Source of the DNA: Streptomyces inhibens
Lineage (GTDB): Bacteria > Actinomycetota > Actinomycetes > Streptomycetales > Streptomycetaceae
Direction: 5' to 3'
Assembly: GCF_003389455.1 (NCBI RefSeq)
Contig: NZ_QUAC01000145.1
Coordinates: 1 to 57,787, forward strand
DNA length: 57,787 nt
Part shown: in pieces, positions 28,560 through 37,678 of the stretch
Layout of the letters: each line of letters opens with the position of its first letter
Numbering within the stretch: the stretch's first letter is position 1
Made by a program: the position numbers and the translations under genes
Notes under the pieces: generated by a model
Told to the model about the DNA's origin: nothing
Seen by the model: only the letters and a program-made list of their open reading frames with translations
The model's database searches: none

Positions 28560-29100
28560 CAGGTATCGGACCTGCACCGACAGCGGTGCCCGCAGAGCCG
28601 CACCGCCCTACGGCATGGGGAACACGGTGCGGGCGCGAAGCCGGGGCGGTGGAGCGTATGGGCATGGCCGGTCCCTTGCGCTCGACCAACTGGGCTGTCG
28701 TGGCCTTTGCCTGATCCAGCGTCACATGGAACATCGCGGCGATCTTCTTGGCCGTCGCGGCCGAGAACATCCCGTTCGCCGCACCACCGCCCTTGCCGCA
28801 CAGGACGAGATGGATGACGAGCGTCTTCTCGCCCTTGGTCTTCGGCAGGTCCTTGGGCGTACCCTTCGGCAGCCCCTTGAGCAGACTCCGGCTGTCCAGC
28901 TTCCCGTGCTCGGCGCGCCCGGCCGTCCCCAGCTTCGACGTGGAAGTACGCGTGCTGCTTGCGCTGCTCGTACCGCTCTTCCCGACGCCGTCACGACCGC
29001 CTCCCCGGACACGCCCGCCAGCACGGCGACCGCCACCCGCCGGCGACCAGCACGTTCCTGGTCCGTAGCGCCCGTTGCCGCATCCGCGGCCTCCTGCCGT
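28560..29100 (-). pseudogene. Small exported hypothetical protein, probably frameshifted
   Basis: Right to left: RQRALRTRNVLVAGGW, a signal-like AVLAGVSGEAVVTASGRAVR in another frame, then TSTSKLGTAGRAEHGKLDSR, KDLPKTKGEKTLVIHLVLCG and KKIAAMFHVTLDQAKATTAQ. The last stretch reads as a coherent C-terminal domain but the signal region is in a different frame. Family not recognised. Confidence 0.35.
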
Positions 29101-29275
29101 ACGTGGACCGACCTCCTCGGTCCACTCGCGGATCAGCGCACCAGCCGAACTCCAGCTCAACTATCGGCGAACCTTGGAGCCGCCATAGACTTAAAGGACC
29201 GGTTCGGGGACGCGGGGACCGGGAGCTCGGGATCCGGACCGGGGGCCGGGGGGATGGCCACCCCAGGAGGACGCG

Positions 29276-29959
29276 ATGTTGCGGCACACCAGACTGGCCG
29301 GGGAATCAGCGGACTACCTCGCCGCCCGCGAAGAGCTGCGCCTGGCTGAGATCGACCTCATGCGCCACCGCGAGAAGGTCGCGGCCCAGCGACGGGCGCT
29401 CCCGCAGGGACCGCCCGTCGACGACTACGTCTTCATCGAGGGCCCCGCCGACCTCGACGCCGGCGACACGCCGGTCTGCGACGTCACCCTGAGCGGGCTG
29501 TTCACCGCCCCGGACCGCCCCCTGATCGTCTACCACCTCATGTACGGCAAGCTGCAGACCGACCCCTGCCCGATGTGCACCCTGTGGATCGACGGCTTCA
29601 ACGGCATCGCCCACCACATCGCCCGCAACGCCGACTTCGCCATCGCCGCGGCGGCCGATCCGCCCGACCTGCGGCAGCACGCCCGCAACCGGGGCTGGCA
29701 CCGGCTACGGCTCCTGAGCTGCGGCGACAGCACGTTCAAGTACGACCTGGGCAGCGAGGACAAGGACGGCGAACAGGACTCCACCATCTCCGTCTTCGCC
29801 CGCGACGGCGACGGCACGGTCCGCCATTTCTACTCCACCCACCCACGCATGGCCGACGACATCGACCAGCGCGGCATCGACCTCCTGGCCCCTGTGTGGC
29901 ATCTCCTCGACCTGACCCCGCAGGGTCGCGACGACTGGTACGCGAGCCTCGACTACTGA
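29276..29959 (+). CDS. DUF899 family thioredoxin-like protein
   Basis: 227 residues, normal for DUF899. The beginning (YLAAREELRLAEIDLMRHRE, VAAQRRALPQGPPVDDYVFI) and middle (PLIVYHLMYGKLQTDPCPMC, TLWIDGFNGIAHHIARNADF) are family hallmarks; the CPMC pair sits where the thioredoxin CxxC is expected. The rest includes RGWHRLRLLSCGDSTFKYDL, ISVFARDGDGTVRHFYSTHP and RGIDLLAPVWHLLDLTPQGR. ATG 29276 follows CAGGAGGACGCG, a strong ribosome binding site. Cytosolic, activity unknown (predicted dithiol oxidoreductase). Monocistronic. Confidence 0.85.
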   Translation: MLRHTRLAGESADYLAAREELRLAEIDLMRHREKVAAQRRALPQGPPVDDYVFIEGPADLDAGDTPVCDVTLSGLFTAPDRPLIVYHLMYGKLQTDPCPMCTLWIDGFNGIAHHIARNADFAIAAAADPPDLRQHARNRGWHRLRLLSCGDSTFKYDLGSEDKDGEQDSTISVFARDGDGTVRHFYSTHPRMADDIDQRGIDLLAPVWHLLDLTPQGRDDWYASLDY

Positions 29960-30737
29960 CCCCCGACAACGGCCCCCACCAGCAGTACAGCCGTCAGGGC
30001 GGACACGACCAGGGCCTTCTTCACCAAGGACAAGGCGGTCGCCCAGTGGAGTTCTACTCGTACGCTGCGTAATCTCACTGGTGGTACGCCGCGAGCGTGT
30101 CGGTCGGCCGCGCGGCGAACTCCGCCGCGTGCGTCGGATACCCCGCATGCTCACCTGGGAACGCCGCCACCGGCCCGATCCCCAGCCGCTCCGCCAGCAC
30201 CTCGTCCCGCCGGTGCGGCAACGCGTCCCGCCTCCGCGAAACGGCACCCCCGCCACCGAGTACGCGCAGGCCCGCTGGCGCGCGCTCACCGCTGCCGCCC
30301 ACCTCGTCGCCCTGCTCCGCGCCGGAGCCCGCTTCGAGAACGGTCACCTCGTCGAACGCACCGAGCCCGCAGCGGCATGCGCGAAGCCCCCGCAACTTAC
30401 TGCTACTGAACGTAACCAATGCTCGTGATCGCCTGGATTCTGCTCAGTCAGACAGTGCTCATGATCCGCCGACAGTGCTCACGGAACCGCGGATCCTGGA
30501 ACGGTGTAGGTCCCACGATCTCGTGCGCATGGGTTCCTGTGGGAACGCCGGAATCCGCATGAGATGAGCACTGGCCATGTCGGTCCATCATGCGCAATCG
30601 GTGCCCTTGGAATCCTGCTCATTTCACTGCAAGTGCCAGTCGGCCCGCCGGCCGATCGCCGAACCAATGCCCAATCTGACGCGGATTTCTGCGAGCACCA
30701 AGGGTGACGGTTCATCAAGGACCTTCATCAAGGACCC
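29960..30737. other. Region with unassigned coding scraps
   Basis: A plus-strand scrap AFFTKDKAVAQW occurs near 30013, and TEYAQARWRALTAAAHLVAL with LLRAGARFENGHLVERTE near 30257-30370; both look like pieces of decayed genes without family assignment. The remaining 350 bp show nothing. Confidence 0.35.
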
Positions 30738-31667
30738 TCACCTGGACGCCGATCGCCCCGCTGTCTCTGCCCGGTACTGCCCCGGGGTAGTACCGAACTC
30801 CCGACTGAAGGCATGCGAGAAGGCGTACGGGCTGCCGTAGCCGACGCGGCGGGCGATGGCGGCCAGAGGGTCCCGGGTGTCACGGAGCAGGGTGGCGGCG
30901 AACGTCAGGCGCCACCAGGTGAGGTACGCCATCGGCGGGCGGCCGACGAGGGTGGTGAAGCGGCGGGCCAGGGTGGCGCGGGACACGCCTGCCTCGGCGG
31001 CCAGACGGTCGTTGGTCCACGGGGCAGCCAGGTCCGAATGCAGCGCCCGTAGGGCGGCGGCTGCCACCGGGTCGCCCAGTACGGTCGGCCAGGCACCGCT
31101 CGTGCCCTGGGCTGCCCAGGAGCGGATCATGTAGACGAGGAGGAGGTCGAGCAGGCTGGGCACCGCGATGCAGGCGCCGGGCCCCGGTGTGCCCAGCTCG
31201 TGGCCCAGCAGGTCGACGGCGGCGCGCAGTTCGGGATGGGCGCCCACTCTGTTCGGCAGGTGGACGACCGTCGGCAGTTCCGCCATGAGCGGGTGTACGC
31301 GACTGCGGTCGAGCCGGTACTTGCCGCACAGCATCTGCACCTCGCCGGAGGTGGCTCGGGGCCGGCTCGGCCCCCTCTCGTCGAGCCACCGCTCGAACGG
31401 CACCGCCTGCTCCACGGTCGTCGCATCGGCGGGGGAGTCGGCGATCACATGTCCCGTGCCGTGCGGCAGCAGCACCACGTCACCCGCGCCCAGCGAGACC
31501 GGAGAGCCACTGTCGGGCAGCAGCCAGCAGCTGCCCTCCAGCACCACATGGAAGCCCGCGCCGTCGTACGGGGCGAGCCGCGTGCACCAGCTCCCGCTCA
31601 CCCGCACCCGGTTTGAGGAAGGACGCCCGACGCGTACCGCCGAGACTGCGTCGCTCACCACATCCAT
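30738..31667 (-). CDS. AraC-family regulator with cupin_6 sensor domain
   Basis: 309 residues, same architecture as the protein at 22250: cupin_6 domain (GFHVVLEGSCWLLPDSGSPV, LGAGDVVLLPHGTGHVIADS, MLCGKYRLDRSRVHPLMAEL) and double HTH (WTNDRLAAEAGVSRATLARR with FTTLVGRPPMAYLTWWRLTF; PLAAIARRVGYGSPYAFSHA with FSREFGTTPGQYRAE). ATG 31665-31667. It is divergent from the MBL-fold gene at 31768, 100 bp apart, and most likely controls it. Regulators of this class commonly sense small organic molecules bound by the cupin. Confidence 0.9.
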   Translation of the reverse strand: MDVVSDAVSAVRVGRPSSNRVRVSGSWCTRLAPYDGAGFHVVLEGSCWLLPDSGSPVSLGAGDVVLLPHGTGHVIADSPADATTVEQAVPFERWLDERGPSRPRATSGEVQMLCGKYRLDRSRVHPLMAELPTVVHLPNRVGAHPELRAAVDLLGHELGTPGPGACIAVPSLLDLLLVYMIRSWAAQGTSGAWPTVLGDPVAAAALRALHSDLAAPWTNDRLAAEAGVSRATLARRFTTLVGRPPMAYLTWWRLTFAATLLRDTRDPLAAIARRVGYGSPYAFSHAFSREFGTTPGQYRAETAGRSASR

Positions 31668-31767
31668 CGGGCCAGGATACCCGTAGCGTCAGTAGTGAGA
31701 CGCAGACGTATCTGAATGAGCTGAACAGGCATTGAGCAGCTCATCTGTCCTTCCTAGAGTCGAGGGC

Positions 31768-32682
31768 ATGAAGAGCGAGAGCAGGCAGAGCATCGTGTTC
31801 GGCGATGTCGAGGTCATCCGAGTCGTCGAGTGGCAGGGGGCGTTCGCGCCCGCACGCGGCTTGATTCCGGAGTCCGGCGCCGAGGTGTGGAAGGGCAACG
31901 AGGACTGGCTGGCGCCCGATCACTGGGAACCGGACGGCGACAGGGCAGTGGTGGCGCTGCAGACCTGGGTGCTGCGCAGCTGCGGACGGACCGTTCTGGT
32001 CGACACCGGGGTAGGGAACGGGCGTGAGCGGCCCGGCTCGGCGCAGTTCCACCACTGGCAGGGCGACTTCCTGGGTGGGCTGGCGCGGGTCGGAGTCCGG
32101 CCGGAGGACGTCGACGTCGTCGTCAACACCCACGTCCACGGTGATCACGTCGGTTGGAACACCGCAGGTGTGGACGGAGGGTGGGAGCCGACGTTCCCTA
32201 ACGCCCAGTACCTCATCCCGGCCGCGGACGACTTCCACTTCGGCCCGGACAACGCGTACGGGAACGGCCGCCGGGAGGATGACCGGCTGATCTACGAGGA
32301 CAGCATCGCGCCCGTCCACCGGGCCGGGCAGACCGTCCTGTGGGACGGCACCCACCGCATCGATGAACACCTCACTCTGGAGTCCGCGCCAGGCCACACG
32401 CCCGGCTCATCCGTACTGCGGCTCGCATCCGGGGGCGACCGGGCGGTCTTCGTCGGCGACCTTCTGCACAGCCCGGTGCAGATCCTCACACCCTCCTGCA
32501 ACAGCTGCTTCTGTCTGGATCCGGGACAAGCAGTAGCCAGCCGCCGTCGGATTCTCGAACGAGCCGCCGCCGAAAGGGAATTGGTCGTCCCGGCACACTT
32601 CGGCGGGGCGGGTGCCGTGGAAGTCCGGCAAGAGGGCGGCGGGTTCACCCTCGGACGGTGGGCGGCCTACGGTACGGAGTAG
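31768..32682 (+). CDS. Metallo-beta-lactamase-fold hydrolase
   Basis: 304 residues. Metal-binding motif THVHGDHVGW (121-130), upstream strand TVLVDTGVGNG and downstream ligands HTPGSSVLRL (His), FVGDLLHSPVQI (Asp) and VVPAHFGGAG (His), the complete dinuclear set of the MBL superfamily. The N-terminus (VFGDVEVIRVVEW) resembles lactonase/AidC-like and arylsulfatase-like MBL proteins, which often hydrolyse lactones or esters. ATG 31768 is preferred (GAGG eight bases upstream); an ATG at 31732 would add twelve residues. Divergent from a cupin_6 AraC regulator. No signal peptide. Confidence 0.85.
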   Translation: MKSESRQSIVFGDVEVIRVVEWQGAFAPARGLIPESGAEVWKGNEDWLAPDHWEPDGDRAVVALQTWVLRSCGRTVLVDTGVGNGRERPGSAQFHHWQGDFLGGLARVGVRPEDVDVVVNTHVHGDHVGWNTAGVDGGWEPTFPNAQYLIPAADDFHFGPDNAYGNGRREDDRLIYEDSIAPVHRAGQTVLWDGTHRIDEHLTLESAPGHTPGSSVLRLASGGDRAVFVGDLLHSPVQILTPSCNSCFCLDPGQAVASRRRILERAAAERELVVPAHFGGAGAVEVRQEGGGFTLGRWAAYGTE

Positions 32683-32724
32683 GCCGCGTCGGACATAGCG
32701 GCACCTACCTCGTCCTTGGCGCCA

Positions 32725-32870
32725 TGACGGTGCCGGTGGAGGGTGAGCAATCGGCAGCTCCTCCTCGATTGAGTCGTGACAGCGAGTGAGGTATCCATGG
32801 TCCTGGTGACCGCCGGTTTCGCTAACCGGGGTTCGCCGGCCATGTAGAGAGTCGGTTGGGCTGCTCGCAG
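32725..32870 (+). repeat. Direct repeat R2, end region of an IS5-type element
   Basis: Second copy of the block described at 28404-28545, in the same orientation, with the core TTCGCTAACCGGGGTTCGCC at 32818-32837 then GGCCATGTAGAGAGTCGG. It is continuous with the 3' end of the minus-strand transposase remnant at 32855-33136. Confidence 0.6.
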
Positions 32871-33136
32871 CACCGGGGGCCGGGTCGAACTTTGGCCGTC
32901 GGCCGCCAAGGGACCCGCGGTTCCTCCGGGAGCGTACGTCTTGTCGGCGCGCACGAGATCGGGCCGGTGCGGGGTCGGCCAGGCCCGGGGCGGAGCACAC
33001 GGATCTCCTTCAGGGCGGGCTCGAACTGCGGTGAGTCCCCGCGCTGGCCGGCTGTGATCACGAGGGACATGGGTTTCTGCCCCTGCTCGACGGCCAAGTG
33101 CAGCTTGGTGGTCAGGCCGCCGCGCGAAGAACTGCC
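32855..33136 (-). mobile_element. IS5-family (IS427-like, DDE_Tnp_1) transposase remnant
   Basis: Right to left: [55 protein letters not shown], the well-known central block of this transposase. After PRT the frame is disturbed; VRADKTYA, SRRNRGSLGGRRPKFDPA follow in other frames with a deletion of the part between. The 5' end is cut off at 33136, where a different transposase fragment begins on the other strand. Confidence 0.8.
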
Positions 33137-33138
33137 GA

Positions 33139-33540
33139 TACTCCACCAACCACCAGGTTGTCATCGATGCCGACACCCGCCTGGTCGTCACGGTCGGTCG
33201 GCCTCTGACCGGCAACTGCAATGACTGCAAGGCATGGGAGCTTTCCGGGGCGAAAGCCGCTGCCGGCGGGATCGCAGTGATCGCCGACGGCGGCTACCGT
33301 GGCACCGGCCTGGTCATCCCGCACCGCCGCGAGCGCGGTCAAGCCGAACTCCCGGCATGGAAGGAAGAGCACAACCGCTCGCATCGGCAGGTCCGCGCCC
33401 GCGTCGAGCACACCTTCGCCCGGATGAAGGGCTGGAAGATACTCCGCGACTGCCGTCTGAAAGGCGATGGCGTTCACCACGCCATGCTCGGCATCGCCCG
33501 CCTGCACAACCTCGCCCTCGCCGGATGGACGAACGGGCGC
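33139..33540 (+). mobile_element. IS5-family (DDE_Tnp_4) transposase C-terminal remnant B
   Basis: One open frame: [72 protein letters not shown] and [19 protein letters not shown]. Only the C-terminal half of the transposase remains. It lies back to back with the IS427-like fragment and runs into the truncated glycosyltransferase. Confidence 0.8.
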
Positions 33541-33596
33541 AGCGACCGATTGATCGTGTCGCGTCAACGAGGAGACCATTGCGGGACAGCCTTTCT

Positions 33597-34048
33597 CGGG
33601 AGCCAGGGCCGTCCTGAGCGCGGCTGACAGGGACTCGGTGGTCGGAGTCGGACCGTCGTGGGCCGTGCGGAGGCCCAGGTCGGCCACCCGGCCGGCCCAG
33701 TACGGCTGGTCCACGATCTGGGGGACCACCACCTGGGGCGCGCCGAGCCGGGTGGCCGTCGTCGTCGTACCCGCGCCGCCGCGGTACACGACGGCGGCCA
33801 CCCGGCCGAACAGCGCCTGATGGTTGACCCCGCCGACGACGGAACAGTCGTCCCCCTCCTCGATCAGGGCCAGGTCCGCCCAGCCGCGCCCGACGAGTAC
33901 GCGGCGGCCCTGCGCGCGGATCGCCTCGATGGCCACCTGGGCGACGACCTCCGAGACGCCGTGCATGCTGCCGGAGCCGACGTACACCGGTGGTGTGCCG
34001 GCGTCCAGGAACGCCTCCGACTCGGCCGGGAGCGGCCGTTCCTCAGGC
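33597..34048 (-). pseudogene. C-terminal fragment of a second GT1 glycosyltransferase
   Basis: Begins [20 protein letters not shown] (corresponding to residue 219 onward of the intact glycosyltransferase at 36394) and continues [73 protein letters not shown] and APE, where it is cut by IS-derived sequence. Only the nucleotide-sugar-binding domain remains, and the HHGGAGTT motif has become YRGGAGTT. Differences such as VGSGSMHG for VGFGSMPM show a diverged paralogue, not a fresh duplicate. Its 5' edge lies 5 bp from the helR stop. Confidence 0.8.
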
Positions 34049-34053
34049 CGACA

Positions 34054-36204
34054 TCAGGAGCTCGTGAGGATGACGAGTTGCTGGGTCGCCCGGGTCATCG
34101 CGACATAGCGGTCGACCGCTCCTTCGATGCCCTTGCCGAACTCCTCCGGGTCGATGAGGACGACCAGGTCGAACTCGAGCCCCTTCGACAGCTCCGGGGT
34201 CAGCGACCGGACGCGGGACGTCGGCTGGAACGTGGGATCGCCGATGACGCAGGCGATCCCGTCGGCATGTGCGGCGAGCCAGGTGTCGAGGATCGAGCTC
34301 AGATCCGAAGCGGATCCGTGGACGACGGGGACGTCGCTGCTGCGGATGGAGGTCGGCACGTTGGCGTCCGGGAGCACGGCCCGGATGACCGGCTCGGCTT
34401 CCGCCATGACTTCTTCCGGCGTCCGGTAGTTGATGCTCAGGGAGGCCAGGTTGATCCGGTCGAGCCCGATCCGCTCCAGCCGTTCCTGCCACGACTCGGT
34501 GAACCCGTGCCGGGCCTGGGCGCGGTCCCCGACGATGGTGAAGCTCCGGGACGGGCACCGGAGCAGCAGCATCTGCCACTCTGCGTCGGTCAGTTCCTGA
34601 GCCTCGTCCACGACGATGTGCGCGAACGGGCCGGCGAGCAGGTCCGGTTCGACGCTGGGCAGTGCGGTCTCGTCGACCAGGGTGTCCTGCATGTCCTGTC
34701 CGCGCAGCATCGTCACCGCCCCTTCACCGTCGTCATCGGCCGCGAGCACGTTGTCGATGACGTCGGCCATGCGCGCGCGTTCGGCAGCGACAGCGGCCTT
34801 GTGCCGACGCTGTCGTCGTGCCGCCTCCGGGTCGCCGAGCCGCTGCCGTGCCGCGTCCAGGAGCGGCAGGTCGGACACCGTCCAGGCGTGGGGGGCTTCC
34901 TTGCGCTGCAGCTTCCGGACCTCATCGGGGCTGAGCCAGGGAGCGCACATCCGTAGGTAGGCGGGTACCGACCACAGGTCTCCGACAAGGTCGGCCGCTT
35001 CGAGCAGCGGCCATGCGCGGTTGAGGGTGGTGACCAGCTCTTCGTCGTGCAGCAGCGACCTCCGGAAGAGGTCGGGCGAGACGTCACCGTCGTGCTTGTC
35101 CATCAGGATCGTGAGCAGCTCCTCCCAGATCTGCTCGCGCGCCTCGTTGTGCGGAGTACCTGGTCCTGGTGCTTGGAATGCCTCGGCCCAGTCGTCGGCG
35201 CTCAGCCAGATGTCGGACCAGTGGGTCGTGACCGTCATCCCCTTGGTGGGCGGCTCCTCGTAGATACTGACGGCCTTCTCGATCGCCTTCACCATGTTCG
35301 CGGACGACTTCAGGAGGGCCACGTCCGGGTCGGCCTCGATCGCTGCTGCGGCTCCCTCGGCGACGAGGTCCCGCAGGGTGCAGGTCTGCACGCCCTCCTC
35401 TCCGAGGCTGGGGAGGACGTCGGCGACGTAGGCCAGGTAGGGCCGGTGCGGACCGACGAACAGCACACCGCCCCGACGGTGACCGAGGCGAGGGTCGGAG
35501 TAGAGGAGGTAGGCGGAACGGTGCAGAGCGACGACGGTCTTCCCCGTACCCGGACCGCCGTCGACGACGAGAGCGCCGCGGGATCCCGCGCGGATGATGG
35601 CGTCCTGGTCGGCCTGGATGGTGCCGAGCACGTCTCGCATCCGTGCCGACCTGTTGCTGCCCAGGCTGGCGATGAAGGCGGACTGGTCGTCGAGCGCGGC
35701 GTGCCCGACAAACCCGTCCGAGGTGAACACCTCGTCCCAGTAATCGCTGATCCGGCCGCGGGTCCAGCGATACCTGCGGCGGCTTGCCAGACCCATCGGG
35801 TTGGCGTGGGTGGCTCCGAAGAACGGCTCGGCCGCGGGGGAGCGCCAGTCGAGCAGCAGCCGACGACCCGTGCTGTCCGTAAGCCCAAGTCGTCCGACGT
35901 ACACCGGCTCGGGGTTGTCCGCGCTGACCATGTGCCCGAGGCACAGGTCCAAACCGAAGCGACGCAGTGCGCGCAGGCGAGCGGTCAGCCGGTGGATCTC
36001 CGCGTCCCGGTCCATCGCCTGCCGGCCCACGCCGCCGGGCGCCCTGCGCTCGGCATCGAGGCGGTCGGACAGTTCGGCTATCGCCTGCTCAAGGCTCTCC
36101 GCGATGGCCGCGAAGTGCTGATCGTCGCCGGCGGTCAGCGTCGGGTCGGCCTTGGGGGAAAGGTGGTCGGGAAGGTCAAACACGCTGGTAGTCAGCGGGT
36201 GCAC
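34054..36204 (-). CDS. helR: HelR, RNA-polymerase-recycling helicase-like ATPase
   Basis: 716 residues of the UvrD/Rep-like superfamily 1, HelD-related. HelR binds RNA polymerase, displaces rifamycins and rescues stalled enzyme, giving rifamycin tolerance (known for Streptomyces and mycobacteria). Visible: N-terminal coiled coil with RAPGGVGRQAMDRDAEIHRL and TARLRALRRFGLDLCLGHMV, DWRSPAAEPFFGATHANPMG, Walker A VDGGPGTGKTVVALHRSAYL (GGPGTGKT at 216-223), Walker B VVDEAQELTDAEW, motif FTIVGDRAQARHGF, INYRTPEEVM and C-terminal GLEFDLVVLIDPEEF with YVAMTRATQQLVIL. GTG 36202-36204 is chosen because VHPLTTSVFDLPDHLS is the usual beginning and GGAG lies upstream; a palindrome GGTCGCTCGCGACC (36224-36237) sits in the leader. 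It follows the glycosyltransferase by 190 bp on the same strand. Confidence 0.85.
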   Translation of the reverse strand: MHPLTTSVFDLPDHLSPKADPTLTAGDDQHFAAIAESLEQAIAELSDRLDAERRAPGGVGRQAMDRDAEIHRLTARLRALRRFGLDLCLGHMVSADNPEPVYVGRLGLTDSTGRRLLLDWRSPAAEPFFGATHANPMGLASRRRYRWTRGRISDYWDEVFTSDGFVGHAALDDQSAFIASLGSNRSARMRDVLGTIQADQDAIIRAGSRGALVVDGGPGTGKTVVALHRSAYLLYSDPRLGHRRGGVLFVGPHRPYLAYVADVLPSLGEEGVQTCTLRDLVAEGAAAAIEADPDVALLKSSANMVKAIEKAVSIYEEPPTKGMTVTTHWSDIWLSADDWAEAFQAPGPGTPHNEAREQIWEELLTILMDKHDGDVSPDLFRRSLLHDEELVTTLNRAWPLLEAADLVGDLWSVPAYLRMCAPWLSPDEVRKLQRKEAPHAWTVSDLPLLDAARQRLGDPEAARRQRRHKAAVAAERARMADVIDNVLAADDDGEGAVTMLRGQDMQDTLVDETALPSVEPDLLAGPFAHIVVDEAQELTDAEWQMLLLRCPSRSFTIVGDRAQARHGFTESWQERLERIGLDRINLASLSINYRTPEEVMAEAEPVIRAVLPDANVPTSIRSSDVPVVHGSASDLSSILDTWLAAHADGIACVIGDPTFQPTSRVRSLTPELSKGLEFDLVVLIDPEEFGKGIEGAVDRYVAMTRATQQLVILTSS

Positions 36205-36384
36205 GTTATCGGCTCCGATCTGAGGTCGCTCGCGACCATTGTGCGCGGCAAGGCGTCCGGACCGGCGTGACGAACCTGGTGGCCACGACGAGCAACGCTC
36301 GCCTGACGTGGACACCGTGGCCGTTGTCGGTTCAGGTCGCCAGGGTTTGCAGGTTCTCGTGTTCTGGGTCCTGGCTCGGCGATC

Positions 36385-36401
36385 CCGCGTGGTTCACGCG
36401 G
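36385..36401 (-). terminator. Hairpin across the glycosyltransferase stop codon
   Basis: CCGCGTGGTTCACGCGG, a perfect 7-bp GC-rich stem with a 3-base loop that includes the TGA of the glycosyltransferase. No T-run follows, so it may attenuate rather than end transcription into helR. Confidence 0.35.
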
Positions 36402-37620
36402 ACATGGGCGGCCTTTCTCGGCTGACCGCGTCGAGCAGCAGCTTCGCGGCCACCGTCGCCCCGTCGGTGCGAATCGTGGTGGCCACGGCGGTCGCTCGTG
36501 CGCGGGTCTCAGGGGTCAGGGCCGTCTTGAGTGCGTCTGACAGGGAGTCGGCGGTCGGAGTCGGACCGTCGTGTGCCGCGCCGATGCCCAGGTCGGCCAC
36601 CCGGCCGGCCCAGTACGGCTGGTCCACCGCCTGGGGTACCACCACCTGGGGCGCGCCGGCTCGTGCGGCCGTCGTCGTGGTGCCCGCGCCGCCGTGGTGC
36701 ACAACGGCGGCCACCCGGGGGAACAGCGCCTGGTGGTTGACCTCGCCGACGACGAAGCAGTCGTCCTGGTCGTCGAGCAGGGCCAGGTCGGCCCAGCCAC
36801 GCCCGACGAGTGCGCGGCGGCCCTGCGCGCGGATCGCCTCGATGGCCACCCGGGCGACGTCCGTCGAGGCGCGCATGGGCATGCTGCCGAAGCCCACGTA
36901 CACCGGTGGTGTGCCGGCGTCCAGGAACGCCACCAACTCGGCCGGGAGCGGGCGTTCGTCCGGCACGATCCACGCGCCGGTCTGCACGACGTCGAGGTCC
37001 GTCGGCTGCCACGGGCTCAGGGTCGGGTCCGTCGCCAGCCACGGGTGGTCGGTGTAGATGTGGTCGCGGACGTTGTCCACCGGTGGCAGGTCCATCGACG
37101 CCCGGTGGGTGTTGAGCGCCGGGCCGAACAGCTCCTTGATGTCCTGGGCGTCCAGGTCCCACAGCGCCCGGTTGTCGGTCACCTCAGGTGGGAACGGTCG
37201 GCCCGGCCGCGGCAGCGGCGGGCGGTGCGGCGACGGCAGGGTGATCGGCTGGTAGCTCGCGTACACGTAGTGGATGCCCAGTTTCTCGGTCACCGACCGC
37301 TCGGCGACCGGCATCATGCCGCCCGCCACCAGCGCATGACATCCCTCGGCCGCTTCGACGATCTTGTCGAACTGCGCGGCGACCCAGTCGGCCGCGCGCC
37401 GGGGCAGGTCCGCCGCCGGCGGCGGCGTCGCCCCGGTCACCATCGGGCGCACGGGCCGGCCGACCGGCACCAGCGGCACGCCGACACCGGCCAGCAGCTC
37501 CGCGAAGTCCGGCGGCGCGCACACCCGCACCTGCGCGCCGAGTGCCTGCAACTGCACCGCGAGTCCCACCATCGGTTCGACGTCCCCGCGTGACCCATAC
37601 GTCGACAACAACACATGCAT
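36394..37620 (-). CDS. GT1-family glycosyltransferase, probable rifamycin glycosyltransferase
   Basis: 408 residues of the macrolide/vancosaminyl-type GT1 (MGT/EryCIII-like) group that moves sugar from UDP- or TDP-sugar to antibiotics. N-terminal acceptor domain: VLLSTYGSRGDVEPMVGLAV and PLVPVGRPVRPMVTG; C-terminal donor domain: [27 protein letters not shown] (HHGGAGTT at 308-315) and [20 protein letters not shown]. The N-terminal DEAD-like GTG/GD boundaries match soluble cytosolic detoxifying enzymes. An RAE-like 19-bp motif lies 59 bp upstream and helR follows, the setting of Rgt enzymes that glycosylate the rifampicin 23-OH. ATG 37618-37620 with GGAAG upstream. Another acceptor is possible; gene symbol withheld for that reason. 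Confidence 0.8.
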   Translation of the reverse strand: MHVLLSTYGSRGDVEPMVGLAVQLQALGAQVRVCAPPDFAELLAGVGVPLVPVGRPVRPMVTGATPPPAADLPRRAADWVAAQFDKIVEAAEGCHALVAGGMMPVAERSVTEKLGIHYVYASYQPITLPSPHRPPLPRPGRPFPPEVTDNRALWDLDAQDIKELFGPALNTHRASMDLPPVDNVRDHIYTDHPWLATDPTLSPWQPTDLDVVQTGAWIVPDERPLPAELVAFLDAGTPPVYVGFGSMPMRASTDVARVAIEAIRAQGRRALVGRGWADLALLDDQDDCFVVGEVNHQALFPRVAAVVHHGGAGTTTTAARAGAPQVVVPQAVDQPYWAGRVADLGIGAAHDGPTPTADSLSDALKTALTPETRARATAVATTIRTDGATVAAKLLLDAVSRERPPMSA

Positions 37621-37678
37621 TTAGTGACTTCCACTTCCTCAACTTCTGGCCTCGGCGGGCGATTCTGCAGTACGACCC

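Noticed and set aside
33112..33987. A 291-residue minus-strand frame starting as a glycosyltransferase and running to 33112
   Set aside because: Only the first half is glycosyltransferase; the rest is the antisense of the DDE_Tnp_4 remnant, so it is a chimeric open frame and not a gene.
36224..36237. Palindrome GGTCGCTCGCGACC in the helR leader as a second RAE
   Set aside because: Its sequence does not match the RAE; it may still be a leader hairpin.
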